From assembly GCF_019933235.1 (NCBI RefSeq), contig NZ_CP082945.1, forward strand, positions 2,976,001 through 3,040,000: DNA of 64,000 nt, given 5' to 3'. Shown in pieces: positions 39,601 to 49,818 of this stretch (position 1 is the first letter of the stretch; every line of letters starts with the position of its first letter). Position numbers and translations under genes: made by a program. A model generated the notes under the pieces. It was not told the DNA's origin and did no database searches. It saw nothing but the letters and a program-made list of their open reading frames with translations. This stretch comes from Streptomyces angustmyceticus. Lineage in GTDB: Bacteria; Actinomycetota; Actinomycetes; Streptomycetales; Streptomycetaceae.

Positions 39601-42600
39601 TCCACTCCACGAGGAGCCGTTCGCGTTCGGCGCCGGTCAGCAGCTCCAGTTCGCCGACCCGTCGGTCGGGGTCGGCGACCGCGGCCGCAAGGAGCACTCC
39701 GAAGTGCCCCGCCATCCGTTCGATGGTCGCGCGGTCGAAGAGGTCGGTGGAGTACTCCATGCGCGCCGCGATACGGTCGCCGTCCTCACGTACCGACATC
39801 GTCAGGTCCAGCGCAGAGGTGGCCGCTTCGAGCGGAAGCCGGGTGGCGTCCAGATCCTCGAACCGCCAGTGCTCGTCGGAACTGTCCTGCGGGGCGAGCA
39901 TCACCTGGAACAGCGGGGTGCGCGAGAGGTCCCGCTCGGGGGCCAGCTCCTCCACGAGGCGTTCGAAGGGGACGTCCTGGTTTCCGTACGCGTCCAGGGC
40001 GCGGCCTTTGACCTGGCGCAGCAGCTCGCGGACCGTCGGGTCGTCGCCGAGGTCGACGCGCAGGACGAGGTTGTTGACGAAGAACCCGACCAGGCCCTCG
40101 GTCTCCGTCCTGTTCCGTCCGGCGATCGGCACGCCGACCGCCACGTCGGACTGCCCCGAGTACGTGGAGAGCAGCACCTGGAAGAAGCCGAGCAGGACCA
40201 TGAACAGCGTGCAGTCCTCGCACCGCGCCAGCTCACGCAGCCCTTCCGCCACCGCGCCGGTCACCTCGAACTCAAGGCTCGAACCGTGCCCCGAGCGCAC
40301 CGCAGGCCGCGGGCGGTCCGTCGGCAGCTCCAGCGGGTCCAGGCCGGCCAGCGCCTTCTGCCAGTATTCCAGCTGGCGGTCGATGGCGGCTTCGCGCAGC
40401 CACTCGCGCTGCCAGAGCGCGAAGTCCGCGTACTGCACCGGTAGCACTGCGAGGTCCGCGGGGCGCCCCGCGCGCTCGGCCGCGTACAGCTCCGGCAGCT
40501 CCTGCGCGATCAGCCGCATCGACCAGCCGTCGGAGACGATGTGGTGCACCACGACGAGGAGCAGGTGCTCGTCGTCGGCGGCCCGCACCAGCGCCGCCCG
40601 CGCCGGCGGTCCGGCCTGAAGGTCCATCGGCCGGAACGCCTCACGCCGCACCACGTCCAGCGGGTCGGGCCCGCCCTCGAGCCGGGACAGGGAGAAGTCC
40701 GCGGGTGTGTCCACGAGCTGCCGCGGGTCGCCGTCCGGGCCCGCGACAAACCTGGTCCGCAGCGCCTCGTGTCGCTCGACGAGCCGTGAGAGGGCCCGCT
40801 CCAGGGCCGCGTCGTCGACGACGCCTCGCAGCCGGACGACGACGGGCAGCAGGTACTCGGCTGACCCGGGCTGGAGCTGGTCGAGGAACCACAGGCGCTG
40901 CTGTCCGAAGGACAGGGGCAGTTCACCGCCGGCGGGCCTGGGGAGCAGGGGGACGCGGTCCGGTTCCCCGGCCTGGGCGCCCAGGTGCCCTGCGAGGCCC
41001 GCCACCGTCGGATGAGCGAAGAGATCACGTACCGGCACGTCCACCTGCACCTTGTCCGCGAGGCCGTTGACGACGCGCATCGCGAGGAGCGAATGGCCGC
41101 CGAGGGAGAAGAAGTTGTCGTGGATCCCGACCCTGTCCACGCCGAGCACGTCGGCCCAGACGCGGGCCACCTGTTCCTCGACCGGGGTGCGCGGCGCGAC
41201 ATATGCCCGGGCGAGTTCCGGCCGTTCGCCCTCGGGTGCGGGCAGCGCCTGGCGGTCCACCTTCTTGTTCGCCGTCAGCGGCAGCCGGTCGAGGACGACG
41301 AAGGCGCTCGGCACCATGTACTCGGGCAGGGTCCGCGCGCACCACGCCCGCAGCGCGGACACGTCCAGGTCGCGCCCGGCCCTCGGCACGCAGTATGCGG
41401 CGAGGCGCTTGTCGCCCGGCCCGTTCTCCCGGGCGAGGACCACGCAGGACGCCATGCCCTCGTGCTCCATGAGGGCCGCCTCGACCTCGCCCAGCTCGAT
41501 GCGGATGCCGCGCACCTTGACCTGCTGGTCGATGCGGCCGAGGAAGTCGAGCGTGCCGTCGGGCAGCCATCGCACGAGGTCGCCCGTGCGGTACATACGG
41601 CTTCCCTGCGGACCGTAGGGGTCGGGCACGAAGCGCTCGTCCGTCAGCTCAGGGCGCCGCAGATAGCCGTGGGCGAGGCCGACCCCGGCCGCGTACAACT
41701 CACCCGCCACGCCGGGCGGCACGAGTCCGCGGTGCGCGTCGAGGACATACAGGCGCGTGTTCCCGACAGGGCGGCCGATGGGGGCGACGCCGGGCCACCG
41801 TGAGACGTCGGCGGGCAGTGCGTGGTCGGTGACGCCGTGCGTCTCGGTCGGGCCGTAGCCGTTGTGCAGGGTGCACCAGGGGTGGCGGGCGTGGAATGCG
41901 CGGGCGGAATCGCCGAGCACGTGCGTGTCGCCGCCCTGGGCGATGACGCGCAGCTCCGGCAGGACCGCGCCCGTGGCGTTGGCCGCCTTGTAGAACTCCT
42001 CCAGGACGAGGTTCGGGGCGTTGAGTTCGTGGATGCCGTGCCGCTCCAGCCAGCGCACCAGGCCCACCGGGTCAATGCGGACGTTCTCCGGCGCGACGAC
42101 CAGGCACTTGCCGTACAGCAGGGCGCTGAGGATTTCGTAGGGGGCGATGTCGAAGCTGATCGTCGCGAACTGGGCGATCCTGCCGTGCGGTTCGCCGGGG
42201 GTGGCCGCGCGCAGCCAGGAGGTCAGGTTCACCAGACCCGTACCGGGCATCACCACGCCCTTGGGACGCCCGGTGGATCCCGAGGTGTACATCACGTAGA
42301 AGGGTGTGTCCTGGGTGACGGGTCCGAGCCGGGTGCCGTCGTCCGGGTCGGTGACCGGGCACGCGTCGATCTCTGCCGCGCAGTCCGGCTCGTCCAGAAC
42401 AATCTGGTGCGGGACGGCGGGCAGCGAGCTTTGGACGGTGGTGTGAGTAAGAACGCAGGCGGGCCTGGCGTCCTCGATCATGTACGCGATGCGCTCGGCC
42501 GGGTACTGGACGTCGACCGGCAGATAGGCGGCGCCGGTCTTGGCCACGCCCAACAGCGCCGCGACCAGGTCGACGGACTTGGGCAGTGCCAGGGCCACCA

Positions 42601-45600
42601 CCTGCCCCGGTCCCGCGCCGGCGGCGATGAGGCGGTGGGCGATCCTGTTGGCGCGCCAGTTGAGTTCGCGGTAGCTGAGTCCGGTGTCCTCGTGGACCAC
42701 GGCCGGTGCGTCCGGGGTCGCCGCCGCCTGCTTCTCGAAGAGTGCGGGCACGCTGTCCAGGGGCAGCGGGTGGCCGGTGCCGTTCCACTCCTTGAGGAGT
42801 TGGTGCCGGTCGGCCGCGCTGAGCATGTCGAGCGCGCTCAGCCGTTCCTTCGGTGCGTCGACCACCCTGGCCAGCAGGTTCTGGAAGTGCCGTGCCATAC
42901 GCTCGGCCGTGGCCCGCTCGAAGAGGTCGGTGCTGTAGCTGAGCTGCCCACGGAAGGTGTCGGGGGCCTCCTGGAGGACCAGGGTGAGGTCGAACTGGGC
43001 GCCGTCCATGCCCGTGCGGAGTGCCTCGCTGTGCAGGCCGGGGAAGTTCCACACCTCGTCGGAGAGGTTCTGCGGGGTGAGCATCGCCTGGAAGAGCGGC
43101 GTGCGGCTCAGGTCGCGGTCCGGGGCGAGGTCCTCCACGAGGCGCTCGAAGGGGACGTCCTGATGGGCGTAGGCGCCGTGCGCCGACTCCCTGACCCGGC
43201 CGAGGAGCTCCTCGAACGTGGGGTCGCCCGACAGGTCCGCGCGGATCACGAGGGTGTTGACGAAAAAGCCGATCAGACCTTCGGTCTCGGCCCGGTTGCG
43301 GCCCGCCGCGGGTACCCCGATGGCCACGTCCTCCTGCCCGCTGTACTTGGCAAGGTGCAGCTGGAACACCGCGAGGAACGCCATGAAGGGGGTGACACCT
43401 GTACGGCGTGCCAGCCGTCGCAGCCCGTCGGACACCTCGGTGGGGAGGGCGAACTCCACACTCGCGCCGGCGCCCGTGCGCTGCGGCGGCCGCTTCCGGT
43501 CGGTGGGCAGCTCAAGGGGTTCCAGTCCGGCAAGCTGGTCGCGCCAGTAGGACAGTTGGCTCTCCAGGAGAGGGCCGCTGAGCCTGTCGCGCTCCCAGAC
43601 GGCGAAGTCCGCGTACTGGACGGGGAGTGCGGGCAGCGCGGGGGCACGGTCCTCGACGGCTGCCGAGTAGAGCTCCCCCACCTCTTCGGCCAGGACGGCG
43701 GCCGACCAGTCGTCGGAGACGATGTGGTGCAGGACCACCAGGAGGAGGTGCGCCTCGGCCGCCTCGCGCACCAGGACCGCGCGCAGCAGTGGTCCGTCCT
43801 CGGGATCAAGTGGCCTGCGGGCCTCCTCCCGTGCCAACAGGAGCGCCTCGTCACGTCCGGCGGCGTCCCGCAGCTCGACCCTGAACTCGCCTGCCGGGAG
43901 AATCTGTTGCCGCGGTTCGCCGTCGTCGCCCCGCACGATCCGCGTGCGCAGCACCTCGTGCCGCGCCAGGAGTCCGGTGAAGGCGGCGTCGAGTGCGGAG
44001 GCGTCCACAGCGCCGCACAGCCGCACGACCCGATGGGTCAGGAGCTGTCCGCTGTCGGGCGTGAGCCGGTGGAGGAACCACAGGCGCTGCTGTCCGAACG
44101 ACAGGGGAGCGTCCCGGTCCTTCTGGCCGCGCGCCTCCAGAGCGGCGGCCACGGAGCCCGAGAGGCCCTCCGCCCGCTCGGCCAGCGCGGCGACGGAGGG
44201 GCAGGCGAACAGGTCTCCGACGGTGAGGTCCACGCGCAGGTCGCTGGTGATCCTGTTGACCACGCGCATCACCAGCAGTGAGTGCCCGCCGAGGTCGAAG
44301 AAGTTGTCGTGGATGCCCACTCGGTCCACGGCCAGGGCGTCGGCCCATATCTGGGCGAGCCTGTCTTCCGTGGGGGTGCGCGGCGCCACGTACTGCCCGT
44401 TGATCTCGGCGCGCAGACCGCTCGGCTTGGGGAGGGCCTGCCGGTCCACCTTGCCGTTGGCCGAGAGCGGCAGCCGTTCCAGGACCACGAACGCGTTGGG
44501 CACCATGTGCTCGGGGAGCCGCTCGGCGACGTGCCGGCGCAGTGCCAGGCGCAGCTCGGCCTCATCCCCGACGGCGCCCGGGCGGTTGGCGCATCGCGCG
44601 AACGTGTGTGGTCCTTCCTGGGGAGCGACAGACACCCGGGACCCGACCACGCCGCCCCGCTCCGCCGGGTCCACGAAGGCCACATCGAGGCTGCCGTCGT
44701 CGTCTCCCGACCAGGTGACCACCACCTGGCGGCCGAGGTCCTCGCCCAGTCGTACGAATTCCTCGACGTTGGGCACCCCCGCGTCGTCCACCCGGCCCGC
44801 CACAGCGTCCCGCACGGCCGTGCCGTCGCCCCGCTCGACAGCGCGCCGCACCGTCAGGTCCCGGCTGAGGCGCCGGTTGGGTACGCCCGCCACGCGCGCT
44901 GGCGCGTCCGACTCGGCGAGGAGCCGCTTCAGTTCGGCCGCTCCGCCGACGTCCTGCCAGTCCCAACGACGCGTCTCCGCGACGTCCTGGCGAGCGGCCC
45001 CCTTGCGGATCGTGACGTCGTAGCGGTAACGGCTCAGCTCGTTGTCGTAATCGCCGCGCTTGACGTGGACGCGTACGGCGCCGATGCCCGGCAAAACCCC
45101 ATGGAGCGCCGCGAAGAACTCCGGGGCCAGCAGAAGCTCCTTCTCAAGCTGGGCGCTGTGCTCGGCCAGGGTCTGCAGCGTCGCCGGATCCGGCTCGCCG
45201 TGTGCCCGCTCCGCCTGTACGGCGGTGTGGAAGCAGTGGAGCAGCTGGAGGTTGCGCACGTCCCCGATGAAGAGGGTGCCGTCGTCGGCGAGCAGGTCCA
45301 TGACCCGCGCGAGGACCTGAAGCAGGTAGTCGACACTGGGGAAGTACTGCACGACGGAGTTCAGCAGCACCATGTCGAAGGCGCCCTCCGGCAGTCCTTC
45401 GCTCGTGTGCGCGGGCAGGCACCGCAGTGTGACGCGGGAGGCCAGGTCCGGGTCGTGAGCCACCAGCTCCGTCAGGCGCTCCACCGCCGTGGGCGAGAGA
45501 TCAGTGCCCCAGTACTCCGTGCAGTACGGGGCGATCGCGGCAAGGAGGGCGCCGTCCCCGACACCGAGTTCGAGGACGCGCCGGGGCAGGTGGGTGAGGA

Positions 45601-47647
45601 CCGCCTCCGCGGTGGCCTCGCGCCACTTCCGCATCTCCTCTGGCGGCAGCGGGCGGCCGTCGAAGCTGCTGACCCAACCCGTGACATTCCCCGTGGAAGC
45701 GGTGTACTCGGCCTCGTAGTAGTCGGCCCAACCTCTGACGTGCTGCTCGGCGGCCGCGTCGTCCCGCCCTTGCCGTGCGACCGCGGCCGGCCCGTCGCAG
45801 ACGACGTACGAGACGAGACGCTTGTCGCCCGGCTGGTCCTCACGCACCACGGTGACCGCCTGGGTCACTTCCGGGTGCGCGAGAACAGCGGCGTCGATCT
45901 CGCCGAGCTCGACCCGGAATCCGCGGAGTTTCAGCTGGTGGTCCATCCGCCCGAGGAATTCGATGTTCCCGTCCGGGAGCCATCGGACGAGGTCGCCGGT
46001 GCGGTAGACGCGGGCGTCCGGGTCGTCGGAGAACGGGTGGGGCACGAAGCGTTCGGCGGTAAGTTCCGGGCGGTTGAGATAGCCGCGGGCGACGCCCGCT
46101 CCGCCGATCCACAGCTCTCCCGGCACGCCGACGGGAGCCGGGCGCCCGTGCCCGTCCATCACGTACAGCTGGGTGTTCGCCATCGGCCGACCGATGGGCA
46201 GGGTGGTACCGGACGCGGGCGCCTCGGGGCCGAATTCGAAGAGGGTTGCTCCCACGGTCGTCTCGGTGGGTCCGTATTCGTTGAGCACGACGGTGTACGA
46301 GGCGCAGCGCGCGGCCGCCGCCTTCGCGAGGTCTGCGGTGAACGGCTCACCCGCCACGACCAGGGTGCCCACGTCTAGGAGGGTGTCGCTCCCGTCGAGC
46401 GCCTCCAGGAGCAGCTCGAGGTGGGAGGGGGTGAGCTTGACCGTGCTGAAGTGCTCGCCCCGGGCGAAAGCCGCTGCGAGCATGCCGACGCCTGCAGGGC
46501 CCGACTCCTCCATGACGACCACCGACTCCCCCTGGACCAGGGGCAGAAAGAGCGAGGGGATCGGCAAGTCGAAGGCGATGGACGACAGCAGGACCGATCC
46601 TTGACCGCGTCCGGTGCGCGGGAACGCCGCGTCGGCGCTCATCAGGAAGTCCGCGAAGTTGCGGTGACCGACCTGGACGCCCTTGGGCGTTCCCGTAGAT
46701 CCGGATGTGTAGATGACGTACGCGAGATCGTCAGGACCTGCGGCGAAAGGCACGTCGTCGGCGGGCAGCTCCGCGATGGCCGGCCCGTCGCTGTCCACGC
46801 ACACGACCGCGGGCCCCGGGGAGGGCAGCCTGCCGCGAAGCGCCTCCTGGCTGACGACGACCGACGCCCCGGTGTCGTCGAGGAGGAACGCGAGTCGCTC
46901 CGCCGGGTGGTCCGGATCCAGGGGGACGTACGCGCCGCCGGACTTCAGTACGCCCAGCAGCGCCGGTACCAGCTCGATGCCGGGGCGCAGGCAGACCGCC
47001 ACCAGGCTGCCGGGGCGCACACCCAAGTTCCTGAGGTGCCGGGCCAGCTGGTTCGCCCGGGCGTCCAGTTCCGCGTACGAGAGGGTCCGCTCGCCGGCGA
47101 TCACGGCGGTCGCCTGCGGGGTGCGCGCCGCCTGCTGGGAGATCATCCGATGCGCCGACGCGGCAGCCGGGTGACACGTTTCGGTGTCGTTCCAATCGAC
47201 CAGGATCTGCCGCCGCTCGGCTTCGGTCAGCAGGTCCAGTGCGCCGACGGGTGCCGTGGGGTCCGAGACGAGGGCGGCGAGCAATGTCCTGAAGTGGCCT
47301 GCCGCCCGGTCTGCGACCCGATCGAGGAGCTCGTAGGGTGCGGCGACGAGGCGGACAGAGCGGCCGTCGGCGGCCAGGGACGCAGGGGACGTGACGCCAC
47401 CGCTCCCCACCGTGCCATACGTCGTCGGATCCAGCAGCCACTCACCGACGGGGGTGTCGGCTTCCGGAAGCGTGGGCGCCCCGTCGTCTTGGCCGCCGTA
47501 TCGCGCCACGAGCAGGTGCCCGGTCTTCTCGACCACCACCTCCGGTGCCACGCCACTGTTCCTTGCCCACTCGCTTATGGAGTCGAGGAGTTGAGTGTCC
47601 AGGGGAAACACAGTCGATCCGGCGAAGTCGTCGCTGCCCACAGCCAT
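36620..47647 (-). CDS. NRPS1: A-nMT-T-C-A-T-C-A(Gly)-T-degenerate E
   Basis: A 3675-aa three-module synthetase. Residues 1-150 are only the C-terminal remnant of a C domain, without HHxxxDG. A1 (P-loop near 311) reads D-L-P-K-V-A-E-V-G, close to Asn codes. An N-methyltransferase ([12 protein letters not shown] near 691; NSVVQYFPS) is inserted before the last A-domain part. T1 Ser is near 1123. C2 has HHIVSDDWS (near 1309), with Asp for the usual Gly. A2 (near 1791) reads D-I-Y-L-I-Q-G-G-V, unknown to me. T2 is near 2186 and C3 has HHIVSDGWS (near 2371). A3 (near 2848) reads D-I-L-Q-L-G-L-I-W, the glycine code. T3 GGDSILSIQ is near 3236. A shortened E-like domain (3288-3650) has HRLAVDE in place of HHxxxDG and NGRE in place of GHGRE. 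The last residues probably dock to NRPS2. It is likely the first protein of the pentapeptide line. Confidence 0.95.
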   Translation of the reverse strand: MAVGSDDFAGSTVFPLDTQLLDSISEWARNSGVAPEVVVEKTGHLLVARYGGQDDGAPTLPEADTPVGEWLLDPTTYGTVGSGGVTSPASLAADGRSVRLVAAPYELLDRVADRAAGHFRTLLAALVSDPTAPVGALDLLTEAERRQILVDWNDTETCHPAAASAHRMISQQAARTPQATAVIAGERTLSYAELDARANQLARHLRNLGVRPGSLVAVCLRPGIELVPALLGVLKSGGAYVPLDPDHPAERLAFLLDDTGASVVVSQEALRGRLPSPGPAVVCVDSDGPAIAELPADDVPFAAGPDDLAYVIYTSGSTGTPKGVQVGHRNFADFLMSADAAFPRTGRGQGSVLLSSIAFDLPIPSLFLPLVQGESVVVMEESGPAGVGMLAAAFARGEHFSTVKLTPSHLELLLEALDGSDTLLDVGTLVVAGEPFTADLAKAAAARCASYTVVLNEYGPTETTVGATLFEFGPEAPASGTTLPIGRPMANTQLYVMDGHGRPAPVGVPGELWIGGAGVARGYLNRPELTAERFVPHPFSDDPDARVYRTGDLVRWLPDGNIEFLGRMDHQLKLRGFRVELGEIDAAVLAHPEVTQAVTVVREDQPGDKRLVSYVVCDGPAAVARQGRDDAAAEQHVRGWADYYEAEYTASTGNVTGWVSSFDGRPLPPEEMRKWREATAEAVLTHLPRRVLELGVGDGALLAAIAPYCTEYWGTDLSPTAVERLTELVAHDPDLASRVTLRCLPAHTSEGLPEGAFDMVLLNSVVQYFPSVDYLLQVLARVMDLLADDGTLFIGDVRNLQLLHCFHTAVQAERAHGEPDPATLQTLAEHSAQLEKELLLAPEFFAALHGVLPGIGAVRVHVKRGDYDNELSRYRYDVTIRKGAARQDVAETRRWDWQDVGGAAELKRLLAESDAPARVAGVPNRRLSRDLTVRRAVERGDGTAVRDAVAGRVDDAGVPNVEEFVRLGEDLGRQVVVTWSGDDDGSLDVAFVDPAERGGVVGSRVSVAPQEGPHTFARCANRPGAVGDEAELRLALRRHVAERLPEHMVPNAFVVLERLPLSANGKVDRQALPKPSGLRAEINGQYVAPRTPTEDRLAQIWADALAVDRVGIHDNFFDLGGHSLLVMRVVNRITSDLRVDLTVGDLFACPSVAALAERAEGLSGSVAAALEARGQKDRDAPLSFGQQRLWFLHRLTPDSGQLLTHRVVRLCGAVDASALDAAFTGLLARHEVLRTRIVRGDDGEPRQQILPAGEFRVELRDAAGRDEALLLAREEARRPLDPEDGPLLRAVLVREAAEAHLLLVVLHHIVSDDWSAAVLAEEVGELYSAAVEDRAPALPALPVQYADFAVWERDRLSGPLLESQLSYWRDQLAGLEPLELPTDRKRPPQRTGAGASVEFALPTEVSDGLRRLARRTGVTPFMAFLAVFQLHLAKYSGQEDVAIGVPAAGRNRAETEGLIGFFVNTLVIRADLSGDPTFEELLGRVRESAHGAYAHQDVPFERLVEDLAPDRDLSRTPLFQAMLTPQNLSDEVWNFPGLHSEALRTGMDGAQFDLTLVLQEAPDTFRGQLSYSTDLFERATAERMARHFQNLLARVVDAPKERLSALDMLSAADRHQLLKEWNGTGHPLPLDSVPALFEKQAAATPDAPAVVHEDTGLSYRELNWRANRIAHRLIAAGAGPGQVVALALPKSVDLVAALLGVAKTGAAYLPVDVQYPAERIAYMIEDARPACVLTHTTVQSSLPAVPHQIVLDEPDCAAEIDACPVTDPDDGTRLGPVTQDTPFYVMYTSGSTGRPKGVVMPGTGLVNLTSWLRAATPGEPHGRIAQFATISFDIAPYEILSALLYGKCLVVAPENVRIDPVGLVRWLERHGIHELNAPNLVLEEFYKAANATGAVLPELRVIAQGGDTHVLGDSARAFHARHPWCTLHNGYGPTETHGVTDHALPADVSRWPGVAPIGRPVGNTRLYVLDAHRGLVPPGVAGELYAAGVGLAHGYLRRPELTDERFVPDPYGPQGSRMYRTGDLVRWLPDGTLDFLGRIDQQVKVRGIRIELGEVEAALMEHEGMASCVVLARENGPGDKRLAAYCVPRAGRDLDVSALRAWCARTLPEYMVPSAFVVLDRLPLTANKKVDRQALPAPEGERPELARAYVAPRTPVEEQVARVWADVLGVDRVGIHDNFFSLGGHSLLAMRVVNGLADKVQVDVPVRDLFAHPTVAGLAGHLGAQAGEPDRVPLLPRPAGGELPLSFGQQRLWFLDQLQPGSAEYLLPVVVRLRGVVDDAALERALSRLVERHEALRTRFVAGPDGDPRQLVDTPADFSLSRLEGGPDPLDVVRREAFRPMDLQAGPPARAALVRAADDEHLLLVVVHHIVSDGWSMRLIAQELPELYAAERAGRPADLAVLPVQYADFALWQREWLREAAIDRQLEYWQKALAGLDPLELPTDRPRPAVRSGHGSSLEFEVTGAVAEGLRELARCEDCTLFMVLLGFFQVLLSTYSGQSDVAVGVPIAGRNRTETEGLVGFFVNNLVLRVDLGDDPTVRELLRQVKGRALDAYGNQDVPFERLVEELAPERDLSRTPLFQVMLAPQDSSDEHWRFEDLDATRLPLEAATSALDLTMSVREDGDRIAARMEYSTDLFDRATIERMAGHFGVLLAAAVADPDRRVGELELLTGAERERLLVEWNDTATHFPADLGVPELFEERVRERPDAVALTAGEQSLTYAELNAEANRLARRLKGLGVGPDTLVAVCLERGPDMVVGLLAVLKAGGAYVPLDPEYPLDRLAFMLEDTAVPVVVTQESLRDRLPGTGAVVVSVDGAADAAAVARQSAADLPSEASGDDLAYVIYTSGSTGRPKGVGVPRSALTNLLIGLRDRLSITPDDRLLSVTTIMFDISNLELYAPLVAGARVVLAGREQARDPLALAALLTEQRVTVMQATPSVWQMLVDELPDEAAGLHVLTGGEALPLDLAERLTRRVGRVTNLYGPTETTIWSLAADVASGARAVTIGEPIANTELFVMDRFARLAPVGVPGELWIGGAGVARGYLNRPELTAERFVRHPFSKDPEARVYRTGDLVRRLADGTVEYLGRIDYQVKVRGHRIELGEVELALVRHDAMESVVVVVREDTPGAKRLVAYCVTGRDAEQPDVSALRAWCARCLPEYMVPSAFVFLDRMPLTGNKKVDRKALPAPEGDRPDLGEEYAAPRTPAERVVARVWSDVLGVDRVGAHDNFFELGGDSILSIQVIARARRFGLNLTPPMMFRHLTVAELAGHAAPDTGTRAPGLPATGVVTPTAYQRALLDDISYHGAPGTTARLIAAPELDVEALRQALAAVIGHHEALRLRPEIRCGERQLLITADHASAHLDHHDLTDRTEEAGRAAMEAACRTLRAGLDPAEGPLLRGAVFDIGERGVRHLLLVAHRLAVDEESWPILLTDLDLAYQARSAGKDVVLPLKSTPFTAWAACIADAGAAPSATSRVHTHAEWAPSGTPAHGTEEERRARLTEVALDALKSAVRDWGEGPAEVGLAVNGRERPFDGMDLTRTVGCLLRPVGDGDERPAVVLTVAQPSGPPPAGLGEEVRLHQQEEYFSAPVGVRVHPVDVTAVLQDGSLSFELAYATDTYTEGSIEALAQRLRSRVTELLDETAGADPKTVSADSFPLAGLDEAGLASVLERFSKK

Positions 47648-47846
47648 CGCTCAGCAAGCCCTTTCTGCGCATAGATCAGCCCCCTCCCCGCTTGCGCGCA
47701 CGGGTTTCACCGCAACGCCTCCACGGAGGGGCGCGGGGCCGCACAACGAGCAGGTTTCACTGAGGATGGAGCCAGCAAATTCAGAAATCGAAACTTGACG
47801 GGTCACACCCCGGGGAATATCCGCCGGGTAACTCACCTGACGCTTT

Positions 47847-49184
47847 TCAGCCCCTGGCGACGGCACCCTCGGGGTCCTCAGGAGCCGCGTCGTTCTCGTC
47901 CGACAAAGAGGGGAACTTGCGCATCCCACGCAAGGGCGACAGGAGAATCGGAAGGAAGGCCAAACACCCGGCGGCCGCGCACACGAGGAGTGCCTCCCGC
48001 GACCCGAGCCAGCCCGCTACCGCGCCGCCCAGCATGGAACCAGCCGGCATCACGCTCCATGTCAGGAATCGCATCGTCGCATTGACGCGCCCGAGATATT
48101 CATCGGGCGTGAGAGCCTGTGTGCAACTGACCTGAGTGACGTTGTAAACGACCGTCATGAATGCAGTGAAGCCATTCGCGCACGCCGCGACCCAAAGGGA
48201 CCAGCCTGAATCGACGAACGGAAGAACAAGCGCGAAGGGGGACCCGATCAGCAGGATCAGCCACATGGCCGGGCCGGGCCCAAATTTCTCCGATATGCGC
48301 TTGGAGAAAAAAGAACCGAGGAGCCCGCCCACGCCGGACACGCTCAGAAAAAGGCCGATCAAAGCGGGTGAAAGGTCCAGTGTCCTCGCCAGGAAGAGCA
48401 TGGTCACCGTGTAGACGGCATAGGACGTCACGTTCAGCCAGGCCGTCGAGCCCGCGATGGCGAGAATCCGGGCATTTCTCCACACTAGACGCAGTCCGGC
48501 CGCGACATCCTTGAGCATCCGGGACTCCGGCCTGCGGACGGGCGCCTTCTCTACGGTACGAATCCGGAAGATGGAGATCGAAGCCACGGCGAGACCCACA
48601 CTGGTCACCACAAAGGAGACCGGAGCGGTGAGCAGCGCCACCACCTGACCGCCGAGCGATGGACCACCTACGGCGAACACCTGTTGGACGCCAACAAGCT
48701 TCGCGTTCCCTTCCAGAACCTTGTCCCGCCCTACGAGGCTCGGCAGATAACTCTGATATGCAACGTCAAAGAACACGTTGCAGGAACCGAAGAGAAGAAC
48801 GGTGGCATAGAGCTGCCAGATCGAAAGGAGATCCGCCCACCAGCACAAAGGGATAGAGATCAAGATGACAGACCGAGCCAGCTGGCAGAATGCCAGGATT
48901 CTGCGGCGCCTCAGCCTGTCCACCCACACACCGGCCGGCAGGCCGATCAAGAGAAAGGGAAGGGTCAAAAAAGTGGATACAAGTCCGACCTCGAACTCGC
49001 CGACATCCAGTGCTAGAACCGCGACCAAAGGGATAGCAATCCTTGCGATGCTCACACTTGCGGCGCTAGCCGCTGTCGCAACGAATAGATTCCTAAATCC
49101 CTGATCCCCGAATAACCCCCGACACCCCGTCATGAGGTTCAACGTACCAGCCGCGTTCATCGACCCGCAAGCAAATTCGATCAT
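47847..49184 (-). CDS. MFS exporter (first gene of the island)
   Basis: A 445-aa major facilitator protein with about twelve membrane helices and a hydrophilic acidic C-terminal tail (DENDAAPEDPEG). The loop motif PAGVWVDRLRRRRIL and the second-half SKRISEKFGPGPAMWL mark the MFS repeats; the general type is that of macrolide/peptide efflux proteins often found in NRPS clusters. ATG 49184, 49160 and 49133 are all possible starts and none has a good ribosome site; the conserved part begins at GLFGDQGFRNLF. Codon usage is less GC-extreme than in the NRPS genes. A 199-base gap separates it from NRPS1, so the NRPS operon may have its own promoter there. Likely product export and immunity. Confidence 0.88.
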   Translation of the reverse strand: MIEFACGSMNAAGTLNLMTGCRGLFGDQGFRNLFVATAASAASVSIARIAIPLVAVLALDVGEFEVGLVSTFLTLPFLLIGLPAGVWVDRLRRRRILAFCQLARSVILISIPLCWWADLLSIWQLYATVLLFGSCNVFFDVAYQSYLPSLVGRDKVLEGNAKLVGVQQVFAVGGPSLGGQVVALLTAPVSFVVTSVGLAVASISIFRIRTVEKAPVRRPESRMLKDVAAGLRLVWRNARILAIAGSTAWLNVTSYAVYTVTMLFLARTLDLSPALIGLFLSVSGVGGLLGSFFSKRISEKFGPGPAMWLILLIGSPFALVLPFVDSGWSLWVAACANGFTAFMTVVYNVTQVSCTQALTPDEYLGRVNATMRFLTWSVMPAGSMLGGAVAGWLGSREALLVCAAAGCLAFLPILLSPLRGMRKFPSLSDENDAAPEDPEGAVARG

Positions 49185-49493
49185 GTACGGGAATTTTGCG
49201 TGTCGGTAAAGCGCACACAGAACATTGACCGCCAGGCGGGATATTAACGGACGCTCTCTCCCTAAGGGTCATGATTTCGATCATCTCGGATTCGAGCAGG
49301 TGGAGGGTGCTCGCGCGGGCAACGAGGCAGGGCCCTGGTCTACGCCGGAGACCTTGCGGATCTGTGGTGACCGGATCGACTGTCAGCCGACGGCTCCATC
49401 CCGTTCAGACTCTGAGCTTTTCCCGGCCTCGCCCAGCTCCGTGCTGGTGCTCCTCGGAAACATCCCAGGTCACAGCTACCTGGCTGGCTTCTT
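49185..49493. other. Non-coding stretch upstream of the island's first gene
   Basis: About 309 bases without a convincing gene. It is more AT-rich than its surroundings near 49185-49290 and should hold the promoter of the MFS gene. A small perfect hairpin (atgat-ttcg-atcat) lies at 49271-49284. No repeat, tRNA or transposase remnant was found. Confidence 0.5.
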
Positions 49494-49670
49494 CTACCGG
49501 CACCAACGGCACCAACGGCACCAGCTGCAGCCCACGCCGAGCAGGACCGGCGCACCGCGCCGCAGCGCTTCCTCGAAGGCGTCGGACGACCACGGCCACC
49601 AGTCGACCGGGCTGTCGACGTGCTGGAGCAGATGGGGCGAAGTCTCATGGGCGGCTGGGCGGTTCGGCAT
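49494..49670 (-). pseudogene. Truncated copy of the DUF255 gene 5' end
   Basis: Fifty-eight codons beginning MPNRPAAHETSPHLLQH and continuing [19 protein letters not shown], plainly the N-terminus of the DUF255 protein encoded at 7575-9617. It ends in a TAG just past the redox motif, where CHWCH has been turned into CSWCRWCRWCR by expansion of a 9-base unit (caccaacgg on the plus strand). No sequence from the remaining 620 residues is present here. It has the same orientation as the intact gene and is not expected to be functional. Confidence 0.88.
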
Positions 49671-49748
49671 GGGGTCATCCCCTCCCAGGGGGGAGCCGGG
49701 AGCCGAGGGAGTTGTCCACAGGCCTGACGGAATGTGCGCGGACGCGGA
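49522..49748 (-). repeat. Direct repeat, right copy (DUF255 5' region)
   Basis: Counterpart of 9471-9701. Similarity covers the start codon region, the leader and an upstream segment (gagttgtccaca.gcctg.cgga followed by gcgcggacgcgg). The copies have drifted by substitutions and small indels, so the duplication is not recent. Confidence 0.85.
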
Positions 49749-49818
49749 ACACTGTGCGTGGGGCGGCGATCACCGCTGGACACTGCTGGAACTGCTGGAA
49801 CTGCTGGAGGGGGATGGC

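Larger units (their letters stand above)
10513..49184 (-). other. NRPS biosynthetic gene cluster (whole island)
   Basis: Fifteen genes, all on the minus strand: two exporters, four NRPS genes (seven adenylation domains, two kinds of release domain) and tailoring or precursor enzymes. It lies between conserved single-copy genes and is bracketed by direct repeats of the DUF255 5' end. I saw no cluster-situated regulator, MbtH-like gene, type II thioesterase or phosphopantetheinyl transferase inside it. Borders are inferred from function and from the repeats. Confidence 0.9.

Noticed and set aside
37394..40444. A 1016-codon open frame on the plus strand, antisense to NRPS1
   Set aside because: High GC keeps opposite-strand frames open. 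Its translation is low-complexity and unrelated to any family, while the minus strand encodes clear C, A and T domains over the same bases.
9471..49748. Mobile element ends or an att site formed by the DUF255 repeats
   Set aside because: No integrase, transposase or tRNA target was found, and the repeats are about 230 bases of a protein-coding gene rather than a short core site. Homologous recombination is the simpler reading.
49225..49818. An N-terminal extension of the TPR/NB-ARC gene through the open frame that starts near 49225
   Set aside because: This stretch is antisense to the DUF255 pseudogene and has no ribosome site. ATG 49819 has a strong one and begins typical gene composition.
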